This document shows positions 55,359 to 64,000 of a DNA stretch of 64,000 bases, one piece after another. A model generated the notes under the pieces. The model was not told the DNA's origin. It saw only the letters and a list, made by a program, of their open reading frames with translations, and ran no database searches. The stretch is from assembly GCA_963769745.1 (NCBI GenBank), contig CAVYNB010000015.1, forward strand, positions 23,174 through 87,173, read 5' to 3'. Source of the stretch: JALORV01 sp963769745. Its GTDB lineage: Bacteria; Pseudomonadota; Gammaproteobacteria; Burkholderiales; Burkholderiaceae_F. How positions within the stretch are numbered: position 1 is the first letter of the stretch; each line of letters begins with the position of its first letter. Both the position numbers and the translations under genes were made by a program.

Positions 55359-56210
55359 CTATTTTTCTGTCTCGACCAGACCCTTGACGAACCACTTCTG
55401 CATCAGCAGCACGACCAGGGCCGGCGGCAGCATCGCCAGCATGGCCGTGGCCATCACGAGGTTCCATTCGTTGACGGCATCGCCGCCGGCGATCATGCGC
55501 TTGATGCCCATGACCACCGGGTACATGTCCTCCTGCGTCGTCACGAGCAGCGGCCACAGGTACTGGTTCCAGCCATAGATGAACTGGATGACGAAGAGCG
55601 CCGCGATCGAGGTGCGCGACAGCGGCAGCAGGACGTCCCAGAAGAAGCGCATCGGCCCGGCACCGTCCATGCGGGCGGCCTCGGCCAGTTCGTCCGGCAC
55701 GGTCAGGAAGAACTGGCGGAAGAGGAAGGTCGCGGTCGCCGACGCAATGAGCGGCACCGTCAGCCCCGCGTAACTGTTCAGCATGCCCAGGTCGGACACG
55801 ACCTGGTAGGTGGGCGCGATGCGCACTTCGACCGGCAGCATCAGCGTGACGAAGATCGCCCAGAAGAAGAAATTGCGGAAGGGGAAGCGGAAGTAGACGA
55901 TCGCGAACGCCGACAGCAGCGAGATCACGATCTTGCCGAGCGCGATTCCCATTGCGCTGACCAGGCTCACCCACATCATCCGGCCCACCGGCGCGGACGA
56001 ACCGGCGCCCTTGTCGCTGCCCGTCAGCACCGAGGCGTAGTTCTTGAAGAACTGGTCGCCGGGGACCAGCGACATCGGCGCCTGCACGATCGCCTCTGCC
56101 GTCTGCGTCGACGCCACGAAAGTGACGTAGACCGGGAACGCGACGATCAGCACTCCGACGAGCAGCACGAAGTGGGTCAGCACCGAAAGCGCCGGGCGGC
56201 GTTCGACCAT
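55359..56210 (-). CDS. ugpE: sn-glycerol-3-phosphate ABC transporter permease UgpE
   Basis: 283 residues, six membrane helices. The EAA loop DELAEAARMDGAGPMRFFWDVLLPLS that contacts UgpC is clear, and PVEVRIAPTYQVVSDLGMLNSYAGL is typical of CUT1 permeases. It lies 2 bases upstream of ugpC and 63 bases downstream of ugpA. Confidence 0.93.
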   Translation of the reverse strand: MVERRPALSVLTHFVLLVGVLIVAFPVYVTFVASTQTAEAIVQAPMSLVPGDQFFKNYASVLTGSDKGAGSSAPVGRMMWVSLVSAMGIALGKIVISLLSAFAIVYFRFPFRNFFFWAIFVTLMLPVEVRIAPTYQVVSDLGMLNSYAGLTVPLIASATATFLFRQFFLTVPDELAEAARMDGAGPMRFFWDVLLPLSRTSIAALFVIQFIYGWNQYLWPLLVTTQEDMYPVVMGIKRMIAGGDAVNEWNLVMATAMLAMLPPALVVLLMQKWFVKGLVETEK

Positions 56211-56273
56211 CTCAGCTCCTTCCGGCCGTCTGCCGGACCGGGGCGGTGTTCGCCTGCCACCCGCGTTCGTGTG

Positions 56274-57159
56274 TCATGAGTACTGCACCTTTTTCTCGAC
56301 GTAGCGGAACTGCACGACCGTCAAGGTGATGACGATCACCATCAGCACGACGGACTGTGCGGCCGAACTGCCGAGGTCCATGCCCTTGAAGCCGTCGTAG
56401 TAAACCTTGTAAACGAGAATCGTCGTGGCCCGACCGGGTCCACCCTGGGTCGCCGCGTCGACGATCGCGAAGGTTTCGAAGAACGCATAGACGATGTTGA
56501 TCACCAGCAGGAAAAACGTCGTTGGCGACAGCAACGGAAAGATGATGGTCCAGAAGCGGCGCCACGGTCCGGCGCCATCGATCGCAGCCGCCTCGATCAG
56601 CGACTTCGGGATCGATTGCAAGCCCGGCCAGGAAGAACAGGAAGTTGTAGCTGATCTGCTTCCAGACCGCGGCCATGACGATCAGCGCCATCGCGTCATT
56701 GGGGTTCAGCAGATGGTTCCAGTCGAAACCCGCCGCGCGCAGCCAGAACGACACCATGCCGATCGACGGCGCGAACATGAAGAGCCACAGCACGCCGGCC
56801 ACCGCGGGCGCGACCGCATAGGGCCAGACCATCAAAGTCTTGTAGACCGCCGCGGCGCGGATCACGCGGTCGGCGAAGACCGCAAGCAGTAGCGCGAAAG
56901 TCAGTCCCAGGCCGGCGACCAGCAACGAAAAGATCGCGGTGATCCTGAACGAGTCGAGATACAGCTCGTCATTGAAAAGCCGCTTGAAGTTCTCCAGCCC
57001 GACGAACTCAGTCGAGGTGCCGAATGCATCCTGCATCTGCACCGACTGCAGCAGTGCCTGCGCCGCCGGCCAGAAGAAGAAGATTGTGATGATGGCAAGC
57101 TGCGGTGCCAGAAGCAGCCAGGGCAGCCACGCCGAACGGAAGCGGACGCGCTTTTCCAT
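56274..57159 (-). CDS. ugpA: sn-glycerol-3-phosphate ABC transporter permease UgpA (frameshifted in this sequence)
   Basis: Second channel subunit. From ATG 57159 (MEKRVRFRSAWLPWLLLAPQ; a GTG 15 bases upstream is possible) the protein shows FFFWPAAQALLQSVQMQDAFG and IRAAAVYKTLMVWPYAVAPA. The frame changes near 56617-56622 (GCTTGC). Removing one T joins YNFLFFLAGL to QSIPKSLIEAAAIDGAG, the EAA loop. Total about 294 residues, normal for UgpA. Stop at 56274. Confidence 0.91.
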
Positions 57160-57247
57160 CGCGCGCCTAGTCACACCGCGCGAGCGGGCTAACCCAGCGC
57201 CGCCCCGCGTTCCGACGGGCTGCCATCGAGCAGGCCAATACGACTTA

Positions 57248-58561
57248 CTACTTGTTGGCCTTCTCGAACCGCTCCAGTTGCTCGTTGCCCCGCTTGACCG
57301 CCGAGTCGAGCGCCTCTCTCGGAGATTTCTTGCCGGACCAGACCTGCTCCATCTCCTCGTCGACGATCGTGCGGATCTGCACGAAGTTGCCGATACGGAT
57401 CCCGCGCGACCTGTCAGTGGTTCGGCGGATCATCTGCGTTACCGGGACGTCGGCGCCCGGGTTCTTCTTGTAGAAGCCCGACTCCTCCGTCAGCTTGAAT
57501 GAGGCGAGCGTGATCGGCAGATACCCAGTGCGCTGGTGACTGGCGGCCTGGACTTCGGGCCTGGAGATGTAGTCGAAGAAGGAGGCCACACCCTTGTACT
57601 CGTCCGGTTTCTTGCCGGACATCACCCAAAGACTGGCGCCGCCAATCACCGTGTTCTGCGGCGCACCCGGGACGTCCGGGTAATAGGGCAGGGTCGAGAG
57701 GCCGGCGGCGAACTTTGCGTTGCGCTTGATCGCGCCCTGCAGCCCGGACGATCCGGTCATCATCGCGCACTCGCCCGACGGGAAGGTCGCGTCAGCCGCG
57801 TTGTCGCGCCCCTTGTAGATGAACAGGCCCTGCTTGGACATGTTCGCCAGATTCTCGATATGGCGCTGGTGCAACGGCGAGTTGAAAGCCAGCCGCGCGC
57901 TCATGCCGCCGAAACCGTTGTTCTGGGTCGCGAACAGCGTGTCGTGCCACGCCGAGAAGCTCTCGAGCTGGGTCCAACTGATCCAACTCGTCGTGAACGG
58001 GCATTTGTGGCCGGAAGCCTTCAGCTTGGCGGCAGCCAGCGCGACTTCCGGCCAGGTCTTCGGTGGCTTGTCCGGATCGAGACCAGCGGCCTTGAAGGCG
58101 TCCTTGTTGTAGTGGAACACCGTCGTCGAACTGTTGAACGGCATCGACAGCATCTGCCCGTTCGGCGCGGTGTAGTAGCCGACGACCGCCGGGATGTAGA
58201 CCGACGGGTCGAACTTGTAGCCGGCACCCTTCATGACCTCGGCCACCGGCTTGATCGCGCCCTTGGACGCCATCATCGTCGCCGTGCCGACCTCAAAGAC
58301 CTGCAGGATGTGCGGTGCGTTGCCGGCTCGGAACGCGGCGATGGCCGCCGTCATCGACTCTGTGTACGTGCCCTTGTAAACCGGCACGACCTTGAATTCC
58401 TTCTGGCTTTCGTTGAATCCCTTGGCAAGATCATTCACCCACTCGCCCAGGGCACCGCCCATGGCGTGCCACCACTGAATCTCGGTCTGTGCCATGGCGC
58501 CGGTCGTGCCCAGGGCCAGGACGGTGGCAAGCGCACTCTTGACGAGCTTTTTGCTGAACAT
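57248..58561 (-). CDS. ugpB: sn-glycerol-3-phosphate-binding protein UgpB
   Basis: 437 residues from ATG 58561. Signal peptide (KKLVKSALATVLALGTTGAMAQ), then the family pattern TEIQWWHAMGGALGEWVNDLAKGFN, VPVYKGTYTESMTAAIAAFRAG, PHILQVFEVGTATMM and TGSSGLQGAIKR. The WWHAMGG motif forms the phosphate pocket in UgpB. It heads the ugp operon; the gap to divergent ubiA contains an inverted repeat that may be its operator. Confidence 0.94.
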   Translation of the reverse strand: MFSKKLVKSALATVLALGTTGAMAQTEIQWWHAMGGALGEWVNDLAKGFNESQKEFKVVPVYKGTYTESMTAAIAAFRAGNAPHILQVFEVGTATMMASKGAIKPVAEVMKGAGYKFDPSVYIPAVVGYYTAPNGQMLSMPFNSSTTVFHYNKDAFKAAGLDPDKPPKTWPEVALAAAKLKASGHKCPFTTSWISWTQLESFSAWHDTLFATQNNGFGGMSARLAFNSPLHQRHIENLANMSKQGLFIYKGRDNAADATFPSGECAMMTGSSGLQGAIKRNAKFAAGLSTLPYYPDVPGAPQNTVIGGASLWVMSGKKPDEYKGVASFFDYISRPEVQAASHQRTGYLPITLASFKLTEESGFYKKNPGADVPVTQMIRRTTDRSRGIRIGNFVQIRTIVDEEMEQVWSGKKSPREALDSAVKRGNEQLERFEKANK

Positions 58562-58609
58562 GTGTCTCCTCCGGGTCGTTCTTGATTTCTGGACAGCCTG
58601 AATTCTGCT

Positions 58610-58633
58610 GTAACAAGCTGACGCGCCTGTTAC
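58610..58633. promoter_or_regulatory. Inverted repeat in the ugpB/ubiA intergenic region
   Basis: GTAACA and TGTTAC separated by 12 bases form a perfect dyad. CTG-starting elements (CTGTAAC, CTGACGC, CTGTTAC) also repeat at about 10-base intervals, loosely like a PhoB box. Position 48 bases before ugpB and 42 before ubiA suits an operator. Confidence 0.4.
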
Positions 58634-58675
58634 GATAGCCCGCCAACGGTTCCCGAGCAAAGTGTTCCGGCGCGC

Positions 58676-59536
58676 ATGATCTCGACGGGCCGTCTTCCCC
58701 TCTATGCCAGCCTCGTCCGGCTCGACAAGCCGGTCGGGACTCTGCTGCTGCTCTGGCCGACGCTGACGGCGCTGTGGATCGCCTCCTCGGGCATCCCGGC
58801 GGCGCTGCTGCTGGCGGTCTTTGCGCTGGGCACTTTCCTGATGCGATCGGCCGGCTGCGCCATCAACGACGCGGCCGACTTCCGCTTCGACAGGAAGGTC
58901 AAGCGCACGTCCGACCGCGTGGTCGCGCGCGGCGATGTCAGCCCGCTCGAAGCCGTGGCGGTGTCCGCGGCGCTCGGCGCGATGGCGGCGCTGCTGTTGC
59001 TGTTCCTGAATGAAGCCGCCATGCGCCTGGCGCTGGTTGCCGCCGCCGTCGCCGGAACCTACCCGCTGGCCAAGCGCTTCTTCCCGATCCCGCAGCTCTA
59101 CCTGGGTGTCGCGTTCTCGTTCGGCATTCCGATGGCGTTCGCCGCCGTGGAAGGGCAAGTGCCTCCACTCGGCTGGCTGCTCTTTGTCGCGAACATGTTC
59201 TGGGTCGTCGCCTACGACACCGAGTACGCCATGGTCGACCGGGACGACGACCTCAAGCTCGGCATCCGCTCGTCGGCGATCTTTTTCGGGCGCTGGGACG
59301 TGGCGGCCGTGATGTTCTGCTACGGCGGCTTTTTCTCGCTGATGCTGCTGGTCGGTCAAGGTATCCACGCGCAGTGGCCGTACTACGTCGGCTGGGCCTT
59401 CGGTGTCGCCTGCACGATCTATCACCATGGCCTGATCCGCACGCGCACCCGCGAAGGCTGTTTTGCGGCGTTTCGCCACAACAACTGGGTGGGTCTGGCG
59501 CTGTTCGCCGGTACGGTGGTGCATTACCTCATTTGA
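58676..59536 (+). CDS. ubiA: 4-hydroxybenzoate octaprenyltransferase UbiA
   Basis: Attaches the polyprenyl tail to 4-hydroxybenzoate in ubiquinone synthesis. 286 residues with seven or more membrane helices. The first Asp-rich motif is NDAADFRFDRKVKRTSDR, the second is VVAYDTEYAMVDRDDDLKLG, and YASLVRLDKPVGTLLLLWPT opens the protein. It is stand-alone, divergent from ugpB and convergent with proC. Confidence 0.96.
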   Translation: MISTGRLPLYASLVRLDKPVGTLLLLWPTLTALWIASSGIPAALLLAVFALGTFLMRSAGCAINDAADFRFDRKVKRTSDRVVARGDVSPLEAVAVSAALGAMAALLLLFLNEAAMRLALVAAAVAGTYPLAKRFFPIPQLYLGVAFSFGIPMAFAAVEGQVPPLGWLLFVANMFWVVAYDTEYAMVDRDDDLKLGIRSSAIFFGRWDVAAVMFCYGGFFSLMLLVGQGIHAQWPYYVGWAFGVACTIYHHGLIRTRTREGCFAAFRHNNWVGLALFAGTVVHYLI

Positions 59537-59548
59537 AGCCGTCGTCTG

Positions 59549-60360
59549 CTAGTCGACGTCGAACTGTTCGCCGAGTTCCGCAGCGCGATCGCGGGCGGCG
59601 CGCGCGGCTTCGACGATGCGGCTGCGGACATCGTGCTGGTCCAGTCGCGCAAGCGCGGCCGCCGTGGTGCCGCCCTTCGACGTGACCCGCTCGCGCAGTA
59701 CCGATACCGGCTCGTCCGACTGGCGCGCAAGTTGCGCCGCCCCTGCGAATGTCTCGACCGCGAGCGCCCGCGCCTGGGCCGTGCTGAATCCCATGTCCAG
59801 GGCCGCGTCCTGCAGCGCCTCGATGAAGTAGAAGACGTAGGCCGGACCGCTGCCCGAGATGGCAGTGACCGGATCGAGCAGCGCCTCATCGTCGAGCCAC
59901 AGCACCGTGCCGATCGACTGCAGGATGCGATCGGCGTCGGCGCGCTGCGCGTCGGATACGCCGGGCAGGGCCACGGCGCCGGTGATCCCTTTTCGAATCA
60001 GCGCAGGCGTATTCGGCATCGCCCGGACGATGCGTTCATGGCCGAGCCAGCGCGCCAGCGTCGCTGCCGCGGACCCCGGCAGCGATCGAGACGACCACCG
60101 GCGCGGCCATGAACGCGCGCAGCGGCCGCCACCGCGTCATGCGCCTGCTGCGGCTTGACTGCCAGCACGACCACGTCGGCGCCGCGCAACCATTCCCCGG
60201 CGCTGATGTGCGCGACCACGCCGAACGCACGTTCGAGTTCGGCGCCCTTGGCGGCGTCAGGTTCGAGGACGTGCATCGCCGTTGTCGGCATGCCGCTCTC
60301 CCGCATACCGCCCAGCATGGCGTGCGCCATGTTGCCGCCGCCGATGAATGCCACGATCAC
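59549..60360 (-). CDS. proC: Pyrroline-5-carboxylate reductase ProC (two frameshifts in this sequence)
   Basis: Last step of proline synthesis. VAFIGGGNMAHAMLGGM (Rossmann loop) and VVVLAVKPQQAHDAV start in one frame. Shifts at about 60127 (CC in GCGGCCGCTG) and about 60075 (GG in CCGCGGCAGC) must be repaired to give VAALRAFMAAPVVVSIAAGVR and ATLARWLGHERIVRAMPNTPALI. SGSGPAYVFYFIEALQDAAL and EPVSVLRERVTSKGGTTAAAL follow. About 269 residues in total. It overlaps yggS by 4 bases. Confidence 0.92.
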
Positions 60361-61076
60361 GCTGTTGTCCTTTCGCGTTCACCGAAGATTGCCGTGCCGA
60401 TGCGCACCATCGTCGAGCCCGCCGCAATGGCGGCCTCGAGGTCTGCCGACATACCCATCGACAGCGTGTCGCAATGCGGATGATCGCGCCTGAGCGCGTC
60501 GAAGAGCGATCTCATCCGCGCCAGCGGGCCGGCCTGTCGTGCCGGGTCCGCGTCGGGCTCCGGGATCGCCATCAGTCCTCGCAGGGTCAGGTTGGGCAGC
60601 GCGGCGACCGACCGGGCCAGGTCCGGGACGTCGTCCGGCGCGACACCGCTCTTGGTGGATTCGCCGCTGATGTTCACCTGCAGCAGGACATTGATCGGTC
60701 CGAGTCGAGGTGGCCGCTGCTGTGACAGCCGTTCCGCAATCTTCAGCCGATCGACCGACTGCACCCAGTCGAAGTGCTCGGCGATCGCACGTGTCTTGTT
60801 GCTCTGGATCGGGCCGATGAAATGCCAGCTCACGGGCAGCTCCGGCGCCAGCTCCCGCACTCGCGCGATCTTGTCGACGGCCTCCTGGACGTAGTTCTCG
60901 CCGAACGAACTCTGGCCGCATTGAGCTGCCGCGATGACGGTTTCCGCCGGAAATGTCTTGCTGACGGCCAGCAGCACGATGTCGTCCGGCGATCGTCCTG
61001 CGCCTCGCGCAGCCTGGGTAATGCGCTCGTGAACCCCCCGCAAATTGGCTTGCAAGGTATCTCGCAACCTGGACAT
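60357..61076 (-). CDS. yggS: YggS/PLPBP family pyridoxal-phosphate-binding protein
   Basis: 239 residues, single-domain TIM barrel that balances intracellular PLP and amino acids. PLP lysine in LLAVSKTFPAETV, FGENYVQEAVDKI, WHFIGPIQSNKTRAI, LMAIPEPDADPARQ and LSMGMSADLEAAIAAGSTMVRIG are all present. A TGTAAT (61082-61087 as complement) lies 5 bases before the ATG. proC-yggS opposite pilT is a classic arrangement. Confidence 0.94.
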   Translation of the reverse strand: MSRLRDTLQANLRGVHERITQAARGAGRSPDDIVLLAVSKTFPAETVIAAAQCGQSSFGENYVQEAVDKIARVRELAPELPVSWHFIGPIQSNKTRAIAEHFDWVQSVDRLKIAERLSQQRPPRLGPINVLLQVNISGESTKSGVAPDDVPDLARSVAALPNLTLRGLMAIPEPDADPARQAGPLARMRSLFDALRRDHPHCDTLSMGMSADLEAAIAAGSTMVRIGTAIFGERERTTA

Positions 61077-61242
61077 AATCGATTACAAAGCCGCTAGAGA
61101 CTTATTTTTTCTGGCTTTTTTGCCGTTCCGCCGATGCCGGCGGGGCCTACGCTAGCCCCTTTAGTGGCTCTACCAAGCCTTTGCCCACGTCGGGACGGGC
61201 TGCCCGATCGCCAGAATTGCCCAGGAGCACACGCGTTCCGCC

Positions 61243-62286
61243 ATGGACATCTCAGAACTGCTCGCATTCTCCGTCAAAAACAAGGCGTCCGACCTGCACC
61301 TGTCGGCCGGGCTGCCGCCGATGATCCGTGTGCATGGCGATGTCCGGCGTATCAATCTGCCGCCGCTCGAGCACAAGGACGTGCACGGCATGATTTACGA
61401 CATCATGAACGACTCGCAGCGCAAGCAGTACGACGAGAACCTGGAGACCGACTTCTCGTTCGACCTGCCGGGACTGGCGCGCTTCCGGGTCAATGCGTTC
61501 AACCAGGATCGCGGTGCAGCGGCGGTTCTGCGGACGATTCCCTCGCGCGTGCTGTCGCTCGAAGAACTGCAATGTCCACGCATCTTTGCCGATTTCTCGC
61601 TGAAGCCGCGCGGGCTGGTGCTGGTGACCGGGCCGACGGGTTCGGGCAAGTCGACCACGCTGGCGGCGATGGTCGACCATGTGAACAACAATCTGTACGG
61701 CCACATCCTGACGATCGAAGACCCGATCGAGTTCGTGCACGAGAGCCGCAAGTCGGTGATCAACCAGCGCGAGGTCGGACCGCATACCCTTTCGTTCGCA
61801 AACGCGCTGCGATCCGCCCTGCGTGAGGACCCGGACGTCGTCCTCGTCGGCGAGTTGCGCGACCTGGAGACGATCCGTCTGGCGCTGACCGCAGCGGAAA
61901 CGGGTCACCTGGTGTTCGGCACGCTGCACACCTCGTCCGCCGCCAAGACCATCGACCGTGTGGTCGACGTGTTCCCGGCGGCCGAGAAGGAGATGGTGCG
62001 CGCGATGCTGTCCGAGTCCGTCGTCGCGGTGATCTCCCAGACGCTGCTCAAGGTGAAGGACGGCAACGGCCGGGTGGCGGCGCACGAGATCATGGTCGGC
62101 ACGCCGGCCATCCGCAACCTGATCCGCGAGAACAAAGTGGCACAGATGTACTCGATGATCCAGACCGGACAGCAGCACGGCATGCAGACACTCGACCAGA
62201 CGATGCTGGAACTGGTTCGACGCAATGTCGTCTCGATCGCCGAGGCGCGGCAGTACGCGAAGACGCCCGAGACCTTTGTCGGCTGA
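61243..62286 (+). CDS. pilT: Type IV pilus retraction ATPase PilT
   Basis: 347 residues. The hexameric ATPase that depolymerises pilin during twitching. The N-terminal DISELLAFSVKNKASDLHLSAG, Walker A VTGPTGSGKSTTLAAMVDH, Asp box TIEDPIEFVHE, Walker B DVVLVGELRDLETIR, His box GHLVFGTLHTSSAA and the C-terminal AIRNLIRENKVAQMYSMIQTG (AIRNLIRE motif needed for retraction) are all there. It precedes pilU by 20 bases. Confidence 0.97.
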   Translation: MDISELLAFSVKNKASDLHLSAGLPPMIRVHGDVRRINLPPLEHKDVHGMIYDIMNDSQRKQYDENLETDFSFDLPGLARFRVNAFNQDRGAAAVLRTIPSRVLSLEELQCPRIFADFSLKPRGLVLVTGPTGSGKSTTLAAMVDHVNNNLYGHILTIEDPIEFVHESRKSVINQREVGPHTLSFANALRSALREDPDVVLVGELRDLETIRLALTAAETGHLVFGTLHTSSAAKTIDRVVDVFPAAEKEMVRAMLSESVVAVISQTLLKVKDGNGRVAAHEIMVGTPAIRNLIRENKVAQMYSMIQTGQQHGMQTLDQTMLELVRRNVVSIAEARQYAKTPETFVG

Positions 62287-62306
62287 GGCAGAAGGAACAA
62301 GCAACG

Positions 62307-63449
<1,143 letters not shown>

Positions 63450-63469
63450 GCTCGGCGTGCGGCAAGTCG

Positions 63470-63496
63470 GAACGGGGCGCACTGCGCCCCGTTTTC
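63470..63496 (+). terminator. Terminator after pilU
   Basis: AACGGGGCGC pairs with GCGCCCCGTT around a 3-base loop and is followed by TTTCATT, 21 bases after the pilU stop. Confidence 0.85.
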
Positions 63497-63551
63497 ATTG
63501 CGGCACCAACCCGGCCGCTACACTTTCGCTCTTCGCACTCCGGGGCCGATC

Positions 63552-64000
63552 ATGACCACTGTCTACGACTTCAGCGCCAAGACCATCGATGGCAAGCCGC
63601 GCAAGCTCGCCGACTACAAGGGCAAGGTGCTGCTGGTGGTGAACACCGCCAGCAAGTGCGGCTTCACGCCGCAGTACAAGGGGCTGGAGGAGTTGTACAA
63701 GAAGTACAAGGACAAGGGCTTTGCCGTGCTCGGCTTTCCGAGCAATCAGTTCGGCCAGCAGGAACCCGGCCCTGAAAGCGAGATCGCCGAGTTCTGCGAG
63801 ATGAACTACGGCGTCACGTTTCCGATGTTCGCCAAGATCGACGTCAACGGCGACGCCGCGCATCCGCTCTTCAAGTACCTGACGAGCACCAAGAAGGGAC
63901 TGCTCGGCAGCGAAGGCATCAAGTGGAACTTCACGAAGTTCCTCGTCGGCAAGGACGGCAGCGTCGTCGAGCGCTATGCGCCGACGACGAAGCCGGAGGA
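63552..64000 (+). CDS. Glutathione peroxidase (partial, C-terminus outside window)
   Basis: The first 149 codons of a thioredoxin-fold peroxidase from ATG 63552. The peroxidatic Cys is in VVNTASKCGFTPQYKGLEELY (about residue 36; Cys rather than selenocysteine), the conserved Gln in GFPSNQFGQQEPG and the Trp-Asn pair in IKWNFTKFLVG. The reductant (glutathione or thioredoxin) cannot be told. The end is cut off by the window, with only a few C-terminal residues missing. Confidence 0.94.
   Translation, partial: MTTVYDFSAKTIDGKPRKLADYKGKVLLVVNTASKCGFTPQYKGLEELYKKYKDKGFAVLGFPSNQFGQQEPGPESEIAEFCEMNYGVTFPMFAKIDVNGDAAHPLFKYLTSTKKGLLGSEGIKWNFTKFLVGKDGSVVERYAPTTKPE

Noticed and set aside
61077..61242. 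Sigma-54 promoter before pilT (TGG and TTGC in a T-rich stretch)
   Set aside because: The GG-to-GC distance is two bases too short for a -24/-12 element.

Overview
The window is GC-rich bacterial chromosome, almost fully coding, with gene content and order typical of a betaproteobacterium, most likely Burkholderiales. Pointers are the hda-HAD-pcnB-folK-deoxynucleoside kinase-panB-panC string, proC-yggS-pilT-pilU, dapB-bamE-fur, a 6S RNA gene beside zapA, a small Trp-rich protein of the TIGR04438 type and a Bug-type solute receptor. I see no phage, transposon, integron, CRISPR array or toxin-antitoxin system, so this reads as core chromosome.

Layout. 1-9.2 kb (minus): yajC (cut by the window edge), tgt, queA, tRNA-Leu(CAA), an RDD membrane protein, panC, panB, a deoxynucleoside kinase, folK, pcnB, a HAD phosphatase and hda. 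Facing them is an unusual purM-like gene (9.3-10.4 kb). 10.4-22.7 kb: miaA, mutL, amiC, tsaE and queG, interspersed with DedA, YitT, EF-hand and glycine-zipper proteins, then an AEC transporter, tRNA-Thr(CGT), an SDR and a ferredoxin-type reductase. 22.7-27.7 kb: an eroded vanadium-haloperoxidase-like gene, a possible Arg-rich leader ORF with terminator, then GNAT-argC-paiB and a transglutaminase-like gene. 27.7-34.5 kb: a complete branched-chain amino-acid ABC transporter (livKHMGF), a DadA-like dehydrogenase and a cytochrome c. 34.7-41.6 kb: ilvD, lgt, a Bug receptor, an enoyl-CoA hydratase, a malonyl-CoA-synthetase-like ligase and GrpB. 42-45.1 kb: a Crp/Fnr regulator, TauE, EVE, 6S RNA, zapA and a zapB-like gene. 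45.2-52.4 kb: a B12 import region with cobalamin riboswitch, btuB, btuC, btuD, an orphan ParA, a lipoprotein, btuF, exbD and exbB. 52.4-64 kb: dapB, bamE, fur, ugpBAEC, ubiA, proC, yggS, pilT, pilU and a glutathione peroxidase cut by the window edge.

How it works together. Three queuosine genes (queA, tgt, queG) plus miaA, tsaE and two tRNAs give a strong tRNA-modification theme. The B12 region supplies every visible part of TonB-dependent cobalamin uptake except tonB. The ugp and liv operons are complete ABC importers.

A warning for use: twelve otherwise intact genes (queA, the RDD gene, panC, amiC, queG, the SDR, the reductase, argC, the transglutaminase-like gene, dadA, ugpA, proC) are broken by one or two frameshifts. 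In every case each break is repaired by removing one base from a short homopolymer. This looks like systematic insertion error in the assembly rather than biology, and I annotate the full repaired spans. Several genes also have a -10-like hexamer 5-8 nt before an ATG and no Shine-Dalgarno sequence, which would suit leaderless transcripts.
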